Below are positions 9,485-17,852 of a DNA stretch of 51,018 nt, one piece after another. Positions within the stretch are counted from its first letter, which is position 1; the number at the start of each line of letters is the position of its first letter. The position numbers and the translations under genes are program-made. This DNA comes from Actinomycetales bacterium (GTDB taxonomy: Bacteria > Actinomycetota > Actinomycetes > S36-B12 > UBA5976), in assembly GCA_018969715.1 (NCBI GenBank), contig JAGWXT010000013.1, forward strand, positions 1-51,018, written 5' to 3'. The notes under the pieces were generated by a model. It was not told the DNA's origin, ran no database searches, and was given only the letters and a program-made list of their open reading frames with translations.

Positions 9485-12061
9485 TCAGGCCTCCTCGCGC
9501 AGTTGCGCACCGACCCGGGCGGCCGCGTCGAGGGCCGCCTGCCGCGCGGCACGGATCTCCGCCGGTGACAGGGTTCGATCAGGGGCGCGCAGCCGCAGGG
9601 TGAAGGCGAGGGAGACGAGACCCGCTGGGATCTGAGGGCCCCGATATGCGTCGAAGAGCGTCACCGACTCAATCAGCGGACCGACACCGTCACGGATCGC
9701 CCGCGCCACCACCTCACTTGCGATGTCATCGGCAACGACAAAGGCGAGATCCTCCTTCGCCACCGGATGGCTGCTCAGTGGGGCGGCGATGACCTCGGTT
9801 GCCGCATCGAGCAGCCGGTCCAGGTCGATCTCGGCCGCGCCGCTGGCGGGCGGCAGGCCGTAGGCGGCGCAGACTTCCGGGTGGAGCTGACCGGCATGGC
9901 CGAGCACCTGGCCGCCAGCCAATCGCACCAGCGCAGCTCGGCCGGGGTGGAAGGGGGCATCGGCCGTGGGTTCCACCGCAATCGTGCAGCCGAGATCAGC
10001 GGCGAGGTCGGCAATCCACCGGATCGGCTCCGCCCACTCGCCACTGCTCCAGTCGAGCAGCCCAAGATGCAGCGGCTGCTCAGGCAGCAGGGCGTCCAGG
10101 GCCGCGCATTCCGCCGCAGTCGGCCGCCGATCAACGGCGGGATGAACCACCGGACCGTCCATCCCCGGACGCGGACGCATCACCGGACCGCACTCCACGA
10201 TGACCGCCGGCCCATTGCCGCGGGCGTTGTTGCGGTGAGCGACCTCCAGCAGCCCACTGATCATCTCGGTGCGCAGGAAGGGCCGTTCCTCCGACAGCGG
10301 ATTGGCAAGCCTCACCGCCTGGCGCCGTTCATCGTCCGGGGGAAGTCCCAGCGCCTGCCACGAGATCGGCCCGGTGAAGGGGTAGGTCAGCACCTCCACC
10401 GCCCCCATGCCCGCAAGCAAGCGACCCACCTGCTGCCGACGACGCTGTCGCAGGGTGAACCCCCGGCCACCGCGACCTACGGGGAGGGTTGCCGGCAACT
10501 CGTCGTAGCCGCGCAGGCGCAGCACCTCCTCGACCAGGTCGGCCGGCTCGCTGAGGTCGGGCCGCCAGGAGGGAGCAGTGACGGTGAGGCGTTCGCCGTC
10601 GCCGGCCACATCGGCCACAGCACAGCCAACCGAGATCAAGCGTGAGCGCACCTCGTCTGCACCGATCGGCATCCCCGCAACTGCCCCGGGGTGGCCGGCG
10701 GCAATCACAATGGGGGCGCTCACCGCCGGCACGCCCGCCTCGGCAACGCCGACCGTCGCCGCACCGCACACATCCGCCAGCAGCCCGGCGGCTCGCACCG
10801 ATGCGGCCTGGGCAACCTGCGGATCCACTCCCCGCTCGAAGCGACGGGAGGCTTCAGTGGTGAGCCGATGACGCCTGCTGCTGCGGGCAATGGCAACGGG
10901 CAGGAAGTGCGCTGCCTCGAGGATCACCGCTTCGGTGTCGGCAGTCACCTCGCTGCTGGCGCCTCCCATGACCCCGGCGAGGGCAAGCGGTCCCCGGTCA
11001 TCGGCGATCACCAGGTCTGCCGGCGACAGCTCGCGGACAATCCCATCGAGTGTCTGCAGTCGCTCCCCTGCCACCGCCCAGCGGGCGGTGAGCCCACCGC
11101 TGACGCGACTGCGGTCGAACGCATGCAGGGGCTGACCCAACTCGAGCATGACGTAATTGGTGATGTCAACCGCCGCCGAGATGGACCGCATCCCGCACGC
11201 CCGCAGGCGACGCGAGAGCCACGCTGGGCTGGCGGCGTCGGTCAGCCCGGTGAGGGTGCGCAGCACCAACCGGTCGGCACCCTCGGCCGCGGCAATCGTG
11301 GCCGAGGCAACGATTGCCGCCTCCGCCATTGGGACGGTCGGTGCATCGGCCGGGCCAGTCCACCCGGTGCCAGTCGACCCCGTGCCAGTCGACCCCGTGC
11401 CAGTCGACCCCGTGCCAGTCGACCCCGTGCCAGTCGACCCGGTGCCCGGGTGAAGCATCGACACCGGGTCGTGGAACGGCACGTCGAGGGCCAGGCCGAC
11501 CTCCCGCGCGATGCCGCGCATACTCAGGGCATAGCCGCGGTCGGGCGTGACCCCGACCACGAGGATGGGATCATCGAAGCCCAGCACCCGCGCCGCCGGC
11601 TCACCCACCGTCATCGGCGTGTCGGACGGATCGAGGATGAGGATGCCCGCCTGCTCGTCGCTGACGCCGAGCTCCCGACCGGAACAGATCATCCCCTGCG
11701 AGGTGCGACGGTAGGCGGTTCGCTCCGCAATCGCCACTCCCCCGGGCAGCACACTGCCGGGCAGCGCGACCACCACATGTGCTGCCTCCGCGACATTGGG
11801 TGCACCGCAGATGATCGACCGGGTCCCCCCATGCTCAGCGCCCACGTCAACCGCGCAATAGCGAATCGGCTTGCGCAGGCCCGTGAGCTCCTCGACCGCC
11901 AGCACCCGACCGATGACCACCGGACCGGTGAACGGTGCCGCGGACCGGTCGATCGATTCCACGGCCAGGCCCACCCGGGTGAGGGCGTCCGCGACCGACC
12001 GCGCGGAGGCGGATTCGGGCAGGTCGACCAGTTCGCCCAGCCACTCCCACGGCACCCGCAT
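9485..12061 (-). CDS. pheT: Phenylalanyl-tRNA synthetase beta subunit with a repeat insertion
   Basis: Beta subunit of the alpha2-beta2 PheRS. In order: an N-terminal OB-fold tRNA-binding domain (about 40-155), the B3/B4 editing region (about 250-410), B5 and the catalytic-like core, and a C-terminal ferredoxin-fold anticodon-binding domain (about 765-858). At 858 residues it is somewhat longer than most. Residues about 206-236 are a low-complexity GTGST repeat, encoded by six 15-bp tandem copies, placed in the linker between the OB-fold and B3/B4. The ATG at 12061 overlaps the pheS stop (TGATG); a GTG three bases upstream is equally possible. Confidence 0.95.
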   Translation of the reverse strand: MRVPWEWLGELVDLPESASARSVADALTRVGLAVESIDRSAAPFTGPVVIGRVLAVEELTGLRKPIRYCAVDVGAEHGGTRSIICGAPNVAEAAHVVVALPGSVLPGGVAIAERTAYRRTSQGMICSGRELGVSDEQAGILILDPSDTPMTVGEPAARVLGFDDPILVVGVTPDRGYALSMRGIAREVGLALDVPFHDPVSMLHPGTGSTGTGSTGTGSTGTGSTGTGSTGTGWTGPADAPTVPMAEAAIVASATIAAAEGADRLVLRTLTGLTDAASPAWLSRRLRACGMRSISAAVDITNYVMLELGQPLHAFDRSRVSGGLTARWAVAGERLQTLDGIVRELSPADLVIADDRGPLALAGVMGGASSEVTADTEAVILEAAHFLPVAIARSSRRHRLTTEASRRFERGVDPQVAQAASVRAAGLLADVCGAATVGVAEAGVPAVSAPIVIAAGHPGAVAGMPIGADEVRSRLISVGCAVADVAGDGERLTVTAPSWRPDLSEPADLVEEVLRLRGYDELPATLPVGRGGRGFTLRQRRRQQVGRLLAGMGAVEVLTYPFTGPISWQALGLPPDDERRQAVRLANPLSEERPFLRTEMISGLLEVAHRNNARGNGPAVIVECGPVMRPRPGMDGPVVHPAVDRRPTAAECAALDALLPEQPLHLGLLDWSSGEWAEPIRWIADLAADLGCTIAVEPTADAPFHPGRAALVRLAGGQVLGHAGQLHPEVCAAYGLPPASGAAEIDLDRLLDAATEVIAAPLSSHPVAKEDLAFVVADDIASEVVARAIRDGVGPLIESVTLFDAYRGPQIPAGLVSLAFTLRLRAPDRTLSPAEIRAARQAALDAAARVGAQLREEA
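11355..11444 (-). repeat. Six 15-bp tandem repeats inside pheT
   Basis: Six units of CCAGTCGACCCCGTG type (plus strand) fill 11355-11444. The four central units are identical, the first differs at two positions and the last at one. The 15-bp period keeps frame and encodes five-residue GTGST units. Each full unit contains a GTCGAC palindrome. Near-identity of the central copies suggests recent expansion. Confidence 0.97.
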
Positions 12062-13173
12062 CACAGTGCTGATCCGAACTGTCGGGTGAAGCGGATATCG
12101 CCCTCGACGAGTGCCCGCATGTCGACGATCCGATGGCGGTTCATGAGGGTGCGCTCAAGTCCCATCCCGAATGCGAAGCCGGAGTAGGTATCGGTGTCGA
12201 TGCCCACCCCGCGCAGGACGCGCGGATTGACCATCCCGCAGCCTCCCCACTCAATCCACCCCTCATTGCCGCAGGTCCGGCAGGCGACCGAGGCGTCGGT
12301 CAGGCACGCGCCGCGGCATGCGAAGCACTGCAGGTCCACCTCGGCACTGGGCTCGGTGAAGGGGAAGTAACTCGGCCGCAGGCGCGTCACCAGACCGGAG
12401 CCGAACATGGCCTGGGCGAGATGATCGAGAGTTCCCTTCAGGTCGGCCATCGTGATCCCCCGGTCGACAGCCAGCCCCTCCACCTGGTGGAAGACGGGGG
12501 TGTGGGTCGCGTCCAGCTCATCGGTTCGGTAGACCCGTCCGGGGGCGATGACGTAGACCGGCAGCGGCCGAGCCAGCAGGGCCCGGATCTGGATTGGCGA
12601 GGTCTGGGTGCGCAGGACCACCCCCGATTCGCCACTGGTCACGAAGAAGGTGTCCTGCATCGACCGCGCCGGATGATCGGCCGGAATGTTCAGGGCATCG
12701 AAGGTGAACCACTCAGCCTCCACCTCCGGACCCTCCGCCACCTCGTAGCCCAGTGCGGTGAACACCTCCGCCACGCGCTCGGCGATCGTGCTCAACGGGT
12801 GGCGGCCGCCACGACCTACCCGTGGGCGCTGCTGCTCACTGCGCGTCAGGGCCTCGGTGACATCCACGCGCTCCGCGCGCAGTGTCGCGGCCTGCCACTG
12901 CTGGTGCAGGAGTCCCTCGCGTGCCAGCAGCGCCTCCCGGATGCTCGTCCGGGCAGCGCCGATGCGCGCCCCAGCCGCCGCCCGCTCGCTCGGGGGAAGG
13001 CTGCCGAGCGCCCGGTTGGCCAGCGCCAGGGGTGAACGATCCCCGTCATGGAGCTGCCGAGTCGCGGCGAGATCCGGCGGCGTCGCCGCAGCGGCGATTG
13101 CCGCCAGTGCCTCGCTCAGCGCCGCAGCCACCCGATCCGGCTCGACGAGCAGCGCTGCCTGCTGCGGATCCAT
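12061..13173 (-). CDS. pheS: Phenylalanyl-tRNA synthetase alpha subunit
   Basis: Catalytic alpha subunit of PheRS, a class II synthetase of 370 residues. The N-terminal coiled-coil region (about 1-100) is followed by the catalytic core with HPLS, the motif 2 region HTPVFHQVEGLAVD and the motif 3 region with FAFGMGLERTLM. The ATG at 13173 has an AAGGAG site 9 nt upstream. A longer frame upstream runs through the 19-bp tandem repeat and has no family match. It overlaps pheT by one base. Confidence 0.96.
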   Translation of the reverse strand: MDPQQAALLVEPDRVAAALSEALAAIAAAATPPDLAATRQLHDGDRSPLALANRALGSLPPSERAAAGARIGAARTSIREALLAREGLLHQQWQAATLRAERVDVTEALTRSEQQRPRVGRGGRHPLSTIAERVAEVFTALGYEVAEGPEVEAEWFTFDALNIPADHPARSMQDTFFVTSGESGVVLRTQTSPIQIRALLARPLPVYVIAPGRVYRTDELDATHTPVFHQVEGLAVDRGITMADLKGTLDHLAQAMFGSGLVTRLRPSYFPFTEPSAEVDLQCFACRGACLTDASVACRTCGNEGWIEWGGCGMVNPRVLRGVGIDTDTYSGFAFGMGLERTLMNRHRIVDMRALVEGDIRFTRQFGSAL

Positions 13174-13190
13174 GATGGGGCACTCCTTGC

Positions 13191-13228
13191 TCGCATTCGG
13201 TTGCCGGGGTCGCATTCGGTTGCCGGGG
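13191..13228 (-). repeat. Perfect 19-bp tandem duplication upstream of pheS
   Basis: Two identical 19-bp units (TCGCATTCGGTTGCCGGGG, plus strand) lie at 13191-13209 and 13210-13228, between the methyltransferase stop and the pheS ribosome binding site. The 94-bp gap contains no recognisable T-box or attenuator. Confidence 0.92.
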
Positions 13229-13267
13229 TCGCCGGCTGAATCCTGTCCACAGCACGGCGACTGCTGC

Positions 13268-14140
13268 TCAGTCTCGCAGTGTCCAGTCCCCCGGCTCGCG
13301 ATGTCCACGCCGTTCCCGGGCGAAGCGGCTCTGGTACAGCAGGACGGTCGCCGCCATCGCAGCATTGAGGCTCTCGGTGCCTCCCGGCATTGGCAGGGAA
13401 ATCAGCGCATCCGCATGCTCCTCGATCGGCGAGGGCAGGCCATGGGTCTCCTCACCCACCAGCCACAGGTGCCGGTGGCTGCCGAGCACCGGCGTGACCG
13501 TGCGCACATCCGCCCCCGTTGCCGCGGCGGCCAGGATGCGCCAGCCGGCACGCCGGGCGGCCGCGATCGCCGACAGCGGCTGCGGAACCAACGCCAGCGG
13601 AATGTGGCAGACACTGCCCGCCGCGGCTCGGACGCACTTCTCGTTGAACGGGTCGACTGTCTCCCCCAGCAGGAGGACAGCGCCGGCACCCACTGCATGG
13701 GCCGCCCGGATGATGGTGCCGGCATTGCCGGGGTCGCTGATCCCGACCAGTCCGATGTCCACTCGCCAGCCGGTGCGCTGACGGACGCCCGGGGGCGGGG
13801 GACCGGGCGAGTCAGGTACGGGATACAGGTCAGCCAGCGCGGCGGTGTGCATCTCACACACCGCCACCAGCCCCGGCGCACTGCGGGTACCCGCGAGGCC
13901 GGCGACCGCATCGGCGGCGGCATATGAACAATGGACGTCCGCCCGCCACGTCTCGGGGCCGAACTCCGCGCCCAGCCCGGCGGACAGGTCCTCGGCGAGG
14001 AAGACCTCGCGCACCCAGCCAGCCGCACGTGCCTCCCGCACGGCGGCCGGGCCAGCGCTCAGGAAGCGGCCCTGCCGATACCGGTCGGCGCGCCGCTGCA
14101 GGCGCCGGGCATCGGCCAACTGGGCCCTCGTGGCACGCAC
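13268..14140 (-). CDS. SPOUT (TrmH/SpoU) family RNA 2'-O-methyltransferase
   Basis: Methylates a ribose 2'-OH in rRNA or tRNA using SAM. The 290-residue protein has an N-terminal substrate-binding part (about 1-110) and a SPOUT domain with the three SpoU motifs: DPGNAGTIIRAA, the VGEETHGL knot loop and LPMPGGTESLNAAMAATVLL. The start is probably the GTG at 14140, 22 bp after rplT. This gene sits between rplT and pheS throughout Actinobacteria, where it is usually annotated only as a TrmH-family methyltransferase. The exact target nucleotide is not known from sequence. Confidence 0.9.
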   Translation of the reverse strand: MRATRAQLADARRLQRRADRYRQGRFLSAGPAAVREARAAGWVREVFLAEDLSAGLGAEFGPETWRADVHCSYAAADAVAGLAGTRSAPGLVAVCEMHTAALADLYPVPDSPGPPPPGVRQRTGWRVDIGLVGISDPGNAGTIIRAAHAVGAGAVLLLGETVDPFNEKCVRAAAGSVCHIPLALVPQPLSAIAAARRAGWRILAAAATGADVRTVTPVLGSHRHLWLVGEETHGLPSPIEEHADALISLPMPGGTESLNAAMAATVLLYQSRFARERRGHREPGDWTLRD

Positions 14141-14162
14141 CCGATCGGATGCCGACGGGCGA

Positions 14163-14531
14163 TCAGGCAGCAGCCTGGCCTAGGGCCTGCCGGGACTGGA
14201 TCACCAGTTCGGAGAACGCCTGCCCGTCATTCACGGCAAGTTCGGCGAGGATGCGCCGGTCAACCTCGATACCGGCCACCCGCAGTCCCTGCATGAACCG
14301 GTTGTAGGTCATGCCGTGCTCGCGTGCCGCAGCGTTGATGCGGATGATCCACAGCCGACGGAACGTCCCCTTGCGATCCTTCCGATCGCGGAATGCGTAG
14401 ACCAGGGAGTGGGTGTTCTGCTCCTTGGCCTTGCGGTAGAGGCGGGAACGCTGGCCGCGATAGCCCGCCGCCTGCTCCAGCGTGGCGCGACGCTTCTTGC
14501 GCGCACCCACTGACCTCTTCACCCGTGCCAT
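14163..14531 (-). CDS. rplT: 50S ribosomal protein L20
   Basis: A 122-residue L20, the 50S assembly protein. The N-terminal basic extension starts [15 protein letters not shown] and the globular domain contains [11 protein letters not shown], both diagnostic. A GCGAGGA ribosome binding site lies 6 nt before the ATG. It ends the infC-rpmI-rplT group. In E. coli and Bacillus L20 represses this operon, which may hold here but I did not find the RNA target. Confidence 0.98.
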   Translation of the reverse strand: MARVKRSVGARKKRRATLEQAAGYRGQRSRLYRKAKEQNTHSLVYAFRDRKDRKGTFRRLWIIRINAAAREHGMTYNRFMQGLRVAGIEVDRRILAELAVNDGQAFSELVIQSRQALGQAAA

Positions 14532-14610
14532 GTCATGTCCTCGCTCTCATCGATGCCCTGGCAACAGCCTGCTGTCCTGCCACGATCACCCGTCCCACGC
14601 GTCGGATAGC

Positions 14611-14808
14611 TCAGCGCTGGCCGAGCATCCGCAGCAGCCGCTTGCGGTCGCTGGGTGCAACCTGCTCATCATCGGACAGCCGACGCGTGCGCCGGGAGGA
14701 CTTGCCCTCGAGCAGGTGCCGCTTATTCGCCTGCTCGTGCATGAGCCGACCCTTGCCCGTCAGTCGGAAGCGCTTCTTCGCCCCACTGTGAGTCTTCATC
14801 TTCGGCAC
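14611..14808 (-). CDS. rpmI: 50S ribosomal protein L35
   Basis: A 65-residue L35 that starts PKMKTHSGAKKRF after the initiator and ends RKRLLRMLGQR, typical of the family. The start is the GTG at 14808, chosen because a GAGGAG site lies 9 nt upstream and the length then matches other L35 proteins. An ATG at 14832 would add eight unmatched residues, including the ribosome binding site region. It lies 79 bp before rplT. Confidence 0.96.
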   Translation of the reverse strand: MPKMKTHSGAKKRFRLTGKGRLMHEQANKRHLLEGKSSRRTRRLSDDEQVAPSDRKRLLRMLGQR

Positions 14809-14870
14809 AGCATCACACTCCTCATCAATCATTGGATCTGGGTTGCCTGGTCCGGGGTCGACAGGTCACG

Positions 14871-14900
14871 GGTGAACCGGTCCGGGGTGAACCGGTCCGG
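14871..14900 (-). repeat. Perfect 15-bp tandem duplication between infC and rpmI
   Basis: Two identical GGTGAACCGGTCCGG units (14871-14885, 14886-14900) lie in the 152-bp infC-rpmI gap. The unit contains the palindrome ACCGGT. Nothing else is recognisable in the gap. Confidence 0.9.
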
Positions 14901-14960
14901 GCTCCTCCCGCCCCACCGCCGCTGCTGGTGGCGCGTCGGTGAGGCCACGCCCCGATGCTG

Positions 14961-15515
14961 CTAGGCGCTCTCCTGAGCAAGTCGAGCATTGCGGATATCG
15001 ACCTTGCGCCGGACAGGTGCGAGGACCATGATCATGTTCCGACCGTCCTGCTTCGGTGCCGACTCCACGACCCCCAGCTCAGCAACGTCGCCGGCGAGTC
15101 TCGTCAGGAGGCGCAGCCCCAGCTCCGGACGCGACTGCTCGCGCCCGCGGAACATGATCGTCACCTTGACCTTGTCACCCGCGCTGAGAAACCTCTCGAT
15201 ATGGCCCTTCTTGGTGTCGTAGTCGTGTGGGTCGATCTTCGGTCTTAGCTTCATCTCCTTGATGACCGAATTAACCTGGTTCCGCCTAGCCTCACGCTCC
15301 TTGACGGCGGACTCGTACTTGAACTTGCCGTAGTCCATGAGCTTGCAGACCGGCGGCCGACCGCCCGGGGCGACCTCGACGAGGTCGAGCTCGGTCTCGC
15401 GAGCCAGTCGCAGTGCATCGTCGATTCTCACGATCCCCACCTGCTCACCGGCGGGCCCGATCAGGCGGACCTCAGGGACGGTGATGCGGTCATTGATCCG
15501 TGGCTCGTCGCTGAT
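14961..15515 (-). CDS. infC: Translation initiation factor IF-3, probable AUC start
   Basis: IF3 binds the 30S subunit and checks start codon choice. The conserved N-terminal domain ([20 protein letters not shown]) and C-terminal domain ([28 protein letters not shown]) are intact. The first in-frame ATG/GTG/TTG lies at 15440, which would delete the invariant N-terminus. The homologous frame runs back to an ATC at 15513-15515, preceded by GGAGGG (15519-15524), and upstream codons show no standard start. An AUC start gives 184 residues and fits the known AUU/AUC starts of infC, through which IF3 autoregulates. The spacing of 3-4 nt is short. Confidence 0.93.
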   Translation of the reverse strand: MSDEPRINDRITVPEVRLIGPAGEQVGIVRIDDALRLARETELDLVEVAPGGRPPVCKLMDYGKFKYESAVKEREARRNQVNSVIKEMKLRPKIDPHDYDTKKGHIERFLSAGDKVKVTIMFRGREQSRPELGLRLLTRLAGDVAELGVVESAPKQDGRNMIMVLAPVRRKVDIRNARLAQESA

Positions 15516-15689
15516 GTGCCCTCCAGGTCGTGGTGTCGGGGTCAGAACTGGACCGCGGCTGCCGAATGATCCACGGTCGCCAGCCTGCCGCAGACACGGC
15601 GCGACGAACCCCGCTCCCGGACGCTGCCGGGGAGGACCTGACGGCCTTGCCGGCAGGTGGGAGCAGTCTCCGCTTGTGAATGCGAGGTC

Positions 15690-15719
15690 AGGCTACCACC
15701 GCCGGCTCAGAGCCGACAA
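15690..15719 (-). promoter_or_regulatory. Predicted promoter of infC-rpmI-rplT
   Basis: On the minus strand, TTGTCG (15714-15719), an 18-bp spacer and TAGCCT (15690-15695) form a plausible promoter whose -35 overlaps the hisG stop. It would give a leader of about 170 nt before infC. The leader contains a GC-rich stem (CCTGCCGGC pairing with GCCGTCAGG, 8 of 9) and a second GC-rich inverted repeat, compatible with an autoregulatory leader but without a T-run. Confidence 0.5.
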
Positions 15720-16570
15720 GCGTGGATGTCGGTCACCAGCACGCCGCGGGCGCCAAGCTCGTAGAGGGCGTCCATTGTCTCGTGCATGCCGCGGCGGGCG
15801 ATCAGCGCCCGCACCGCAACCCATTCCGGATCGTGCAGGGGTGACACCGTCGGCGACTCGATCCCCGGGGTCACCGACACCGCGCGCTCGACCAGGTCAG
15901 CCCGGATGTCGTAGTCGACCATCACATAGGCCCGCGCCACCAGCACACTCGAAAGCCGGCGCAGGAACCGGGTGACCTCGGGGCTGGCGGACGCACCCGC
16001 CCGACCGATGAGGACTGCCTCGCTGATGAGCAGCGGCTCCCCCACCGGGACCAGCCCAGCCTGCCGCATCGTGGTTCCGGTGTCGACGACATCGGCGACC
16101 GCGTCCGCCACACCTAGGCCAACCGCGTTCTCCACCGCGCCATCGAGTCGGACGACATCCGCGGTCACCCCGCTGCTGGCAAGCCATTCGCCGAGCAGGC
16201 CCGGGTACGAGGTGGCGATCCGGCGGCCGTTGAGCCAGCCCAACGCATCCCCGATCGCCACCGCTGCGGGCACGGCCAGCCGGAAGGTTGAGGCACCGAA
16301 GCCAAGGGACATCATCTCCTCGGCCGGCGCCTGCACATCCCGCAGCAGGTCCCGGCCGGTGATGCCCAAGGCGATGGTGCCGGCTCCGACATAGGTGGCT
16401 ATGTCACGGGGCCGCAGGAAGTAGAACTCAATGTCGTGCACCGGATCGACTGCGATCAGGTCGCGCGGGTGATGGGACTGCAGGTAGCCCGCCTCTCGGA
16501 GCATCTGCTGTGCCGGCAGCGCCAGCTGACCCTTATTGGGCAGCGCAATGCGCAGGACGGATGCGCTCAC
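15707..16570 (-). CDS. hisG: ATP phosphoribosyltransferase, long form
   Basis: Catalyses the first step of histidine synthesis, joining ATP and PRPP. The 287-residue protein starts VSASVLRIALPNKGQL and contains GITGRDLL and the PRPP-binding segment VVDTGTTMRQAGL. The C-terminal part (about 210-287) is the regulatory domain of the long form that binds histidine, so no hisZ is needed. The start is the GTG at 16570. It has no clear ribosome binding site; instead a perfect hairpin (16571-16593) abuts the start codon. It follows hisE by 37 bp. Confidence 0.95.
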   Translation of the reverse strand: MSASVLRIALPNKGQLALPAQQMLREAGYLQSHHPRDLIAVDPVHDIEFYFLRPRDIATYVGAGTIALGITGRDLLRDVQAPAEEMMSLGFGASTFRLAVPAAVAIGDALGWLNGRRIATSYPGLLGEWLASSGVTADVVRLDGAVENAVGLGVADAVADVVDTGTTMRQAGLVPVGEPLLISEAVLIGRAGASASPEVTRFLRRLSSVLVARAYVMVDYDIRADLVERAVSVTPGIESPTVSPLHDPEWVAVRALIARRGMHETMDALYELGARGVLVTDIHACRL

Positions 16571-16593
16571 CGACTGCCGTGCCCAGGCAGTCG
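16571..16593 (-). promoter_or_regulatory. Perfect hairpin immediately before the hisG start
   Basis: CGACTGCC and GGCAGTCG form a perfect 8-bp stem around a 7-nt loop. On the minus strand its 3' arm ends one base before the hisG GTG. It occupies the place where the ribosome binding site should be. It could control hisG translation or terminate hisE transcripts; function is inferred. Confidence 0.6.
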
Positions 16594-16607
16594 GTTCCGA
16601 CGCCCGC

Positions 16608-16871
16608 TCATAGGTGGGCGTGCACCTCGTCGAGACTGGCACCGCTGGCCATCAGCAGGACGAGGGCGTGGTAGATCAGCTGCGCAACCTCCTGTGCCGT
16701 CCGTTCGGGGCCCTCGTACTCAGCAGCCAGCCACGACTCCGCCGCCTCCTCGACGACCTTCTTGCCAACCGCGTGCACACCCGCATCAAGCAGTGCAACG
16801 GTGCGGGAGCCAGGGTCACCGCTGGCCGCGCGGACGGCCAGCGTGTCCCACAACTGCTCCACCGTCGGCAT
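16608..16871 (-). CDS. hisE: Phosphoribosyl-ATP pyrophosphatase
   Basis: Hydrolyses phosphoribosyl-ATP, the second step of histidine synthesis. It has 87 residues with the all-alpha MazG-like pattern and the motif KKVVEEAAESWLAAEYE followed by QEVAQLIYHALVLL, both typical. The ATG at 16871 matches the family N-terminus (MPTVEQLWD). A TAGGGT box 7 nt upstream suggests a leaderless transcript. In Actinobacteria ribH, hisE and hisG are usually adjacent; here otsB is inserted divergently between ribH and hisE. Confidence 0.95.
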   Translation of the reverse strand: MPTVEQLWDTLAVRAASGDPGSRTVALLDAGVHAVGKKVVEEAAESWLAAEYEGPERTAQEVAQLIYHALVLLMASGASLDEVHAHL

Positions 16872-16878
16872 GCCGGCA

Positions 16879-16884
16879 ACCCTA
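16879..16884 (-). promoter_or_regulatory. -10 box of a probable leaderless hisE transcript
   Basis: TAGGGT lies 7 nt before the hisE ATG on the minus strand, the spacing expected when transcription starts at the A of ATG. No convincing -35 box is seen. Confidence 0.5.
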
Positions 16885-16905
16885 GCCCGCGAACACCGCC
16901 GACCG

Positions 16906-16947
16906 GTCCAACACCACCGATGCCAGGTCCGACACCACCGATGCCCG
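16906..16947. repeat. 21-bp tandem duplication between hisE and otsB
   Basis: Two 21-bp units (16906-16926 and 16927-16947) differ at two positions. They lie in the 151-bp divergent region between hisE and otsB, so could affect either promoter. Confidence 0.85.
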
Positions 16948-17010
16948 GTCCACTGAGCCGCCCTCGGCAGGCCGCCCGAGAACGGGGCCCGGATGATGGA
17001 CGAGCGGCGG

Positions 17011-17016
17011 GATACT
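17011..17016 (+). promoter_or_regulatory. -10-like box of otsB
   Basis: GATACT lies 6 nt before the otsB ATG, suggesting a leaderless start. The first base deviates from the TANNNT pattern and no -35 is evident. Confidence 0.35.
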
Positions 17017-17022
17017 GGTGTC

Positions 17023-17799
17023 ATGGCCGAACTGATCGATGCCGTCAGCGCCCTTGCCCGCTGTGAGCAGTTGGTGGTCGCATGCGATATGGACGGCACC
17101 ATCGCGGAGTTCATCCATGATCCCGCTGATGTCGTCGTCAATGCGGAGTCCGTGACCGCGCTGTGCCGGCTTGCCGCAATGCCCGCCACTCTCGCAGCCG
17201 TCGTCTCCGGTCGGCCCTATCTCGACCTCGCAGCGATTCTGCGTCGCAGTGGGATCGAGGGAACCGACCGGCTGATCCTGGTCGGCGGTCATGGCGTGGA
17301 GATCGAGGGCCCACCGCAGCTCACCCCCGCGCAGCGCAGTCTCGTCGCAACGATCACCGAGCAGGTACCGGCCGCCCTCGCACCCTGGCCCGCAATCATC
17401 GCCGAGCACAAGGTGACCGGGATCTCCGTCCACTCCCGCGCACTCACTGAGGAGCAGGCACAGGCGGCGGAGGACCGGCTGCGGGGACTGCTGGCGGACG
17501 CGGCATGGTCCCAGGGAGTCTTCGTTCAGCGGGGGGTCCGCATGTTCGAGGTCCTGGTGCTCGAGCCCAATAAGGGGGCGGCGGTGGAGCACCTGCGCGG
17601 ACGCTTCGCCTCCCCGGTCGCGGGTGTGTTCTACGCCGGTGATGACCTCACGGATGAGACGGTCTTTTCACGGTTGGTGGCCGGGGACGTCGGGGTGCAC
17701 ATCGGCCCGAAGCCCACCGCAGCCCCCTTCCGGATCGCCGACACCACCGCACTTGCTGGGGTGCTCACCACCCTTGCCCAGCAGCGTCAGCCCGGCTGA
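17023..17799 (+). CDS. otsB: Trehalose-6-phosphate phosphatase
   Basis: Removes phosphate from trehalose 6-phosphate to give trehalose, an osmolyte and cell-wall precursor in Actinobacteria. The 258-residue HAD-superfamily protein shows motif I DMDGT (Asp22 nucleophile, Asp24 general acid), motif II VSGR, a cap domain with GGHGVEIEG, and motif IV GDDLTDE. I start at the ATG at 17023 because the GATACT box precedes it; an upstream ATG at 16993 is in frame. It is one of two plus-strand genes and stands alone: otsA is not in the window. It converges with ribH. Confidence 0.93.
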   Translation: MAELIDAVSALARCEQLVVACDMDGTIAEFIHDPADVVVNAESVTALCRLAAMPATLAAVVSGRPYLDLAAILRRSGIEGTDRLILVGGHGVEIEGPPQLTPAQRSLVATITEQVPAALAPWPAIIAEHKVTGISVHSRALTEEQAQAAEDRLRGLLADAAWSQGVFVQRGVRMFEVLVLEPNKGAAVEHLRGRFASPVAGVFYAGDDLTDETVFSRLVAGDVGVHIGPKPTAAPFRIADTTALAGVLTTLAQQRQPG

Positions 17800-17805
17800 C
17801 CGGAT

Positions 17806-17822
17806 CGGCCGGATTCAGGCCG
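17806..17822. terminator. Possible bidirectional terminator between otsB and ribH
   Basis: CGGCC and GGCCG form a 5-bp stem around GGATTCA in the 53-bp convergent gap, within a longer CCGG-rich stretch. There is no T-run. The call rests mostly on its position between convergent genes. Confidence 0.25.
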
Positions 17823-17852
17823 GCCGGCAGTTGCCAGCACCGCCACAGGGGC

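Noticed and set aside
11355..11444. CRISPR-like array
   Set aside because: Units are 15 bp with no spacers and lie in frame inside pheT, so they form a coding minisatellite. None of the other repeats has unique spacers either.
13174..13267. T-box or attenuator before pheS
   Set aside because: No T-box core motif, Phe-rich leader peptide or hairpin followed by a T-run is visible. The gap is mostly the 19-bp tandem duplication.
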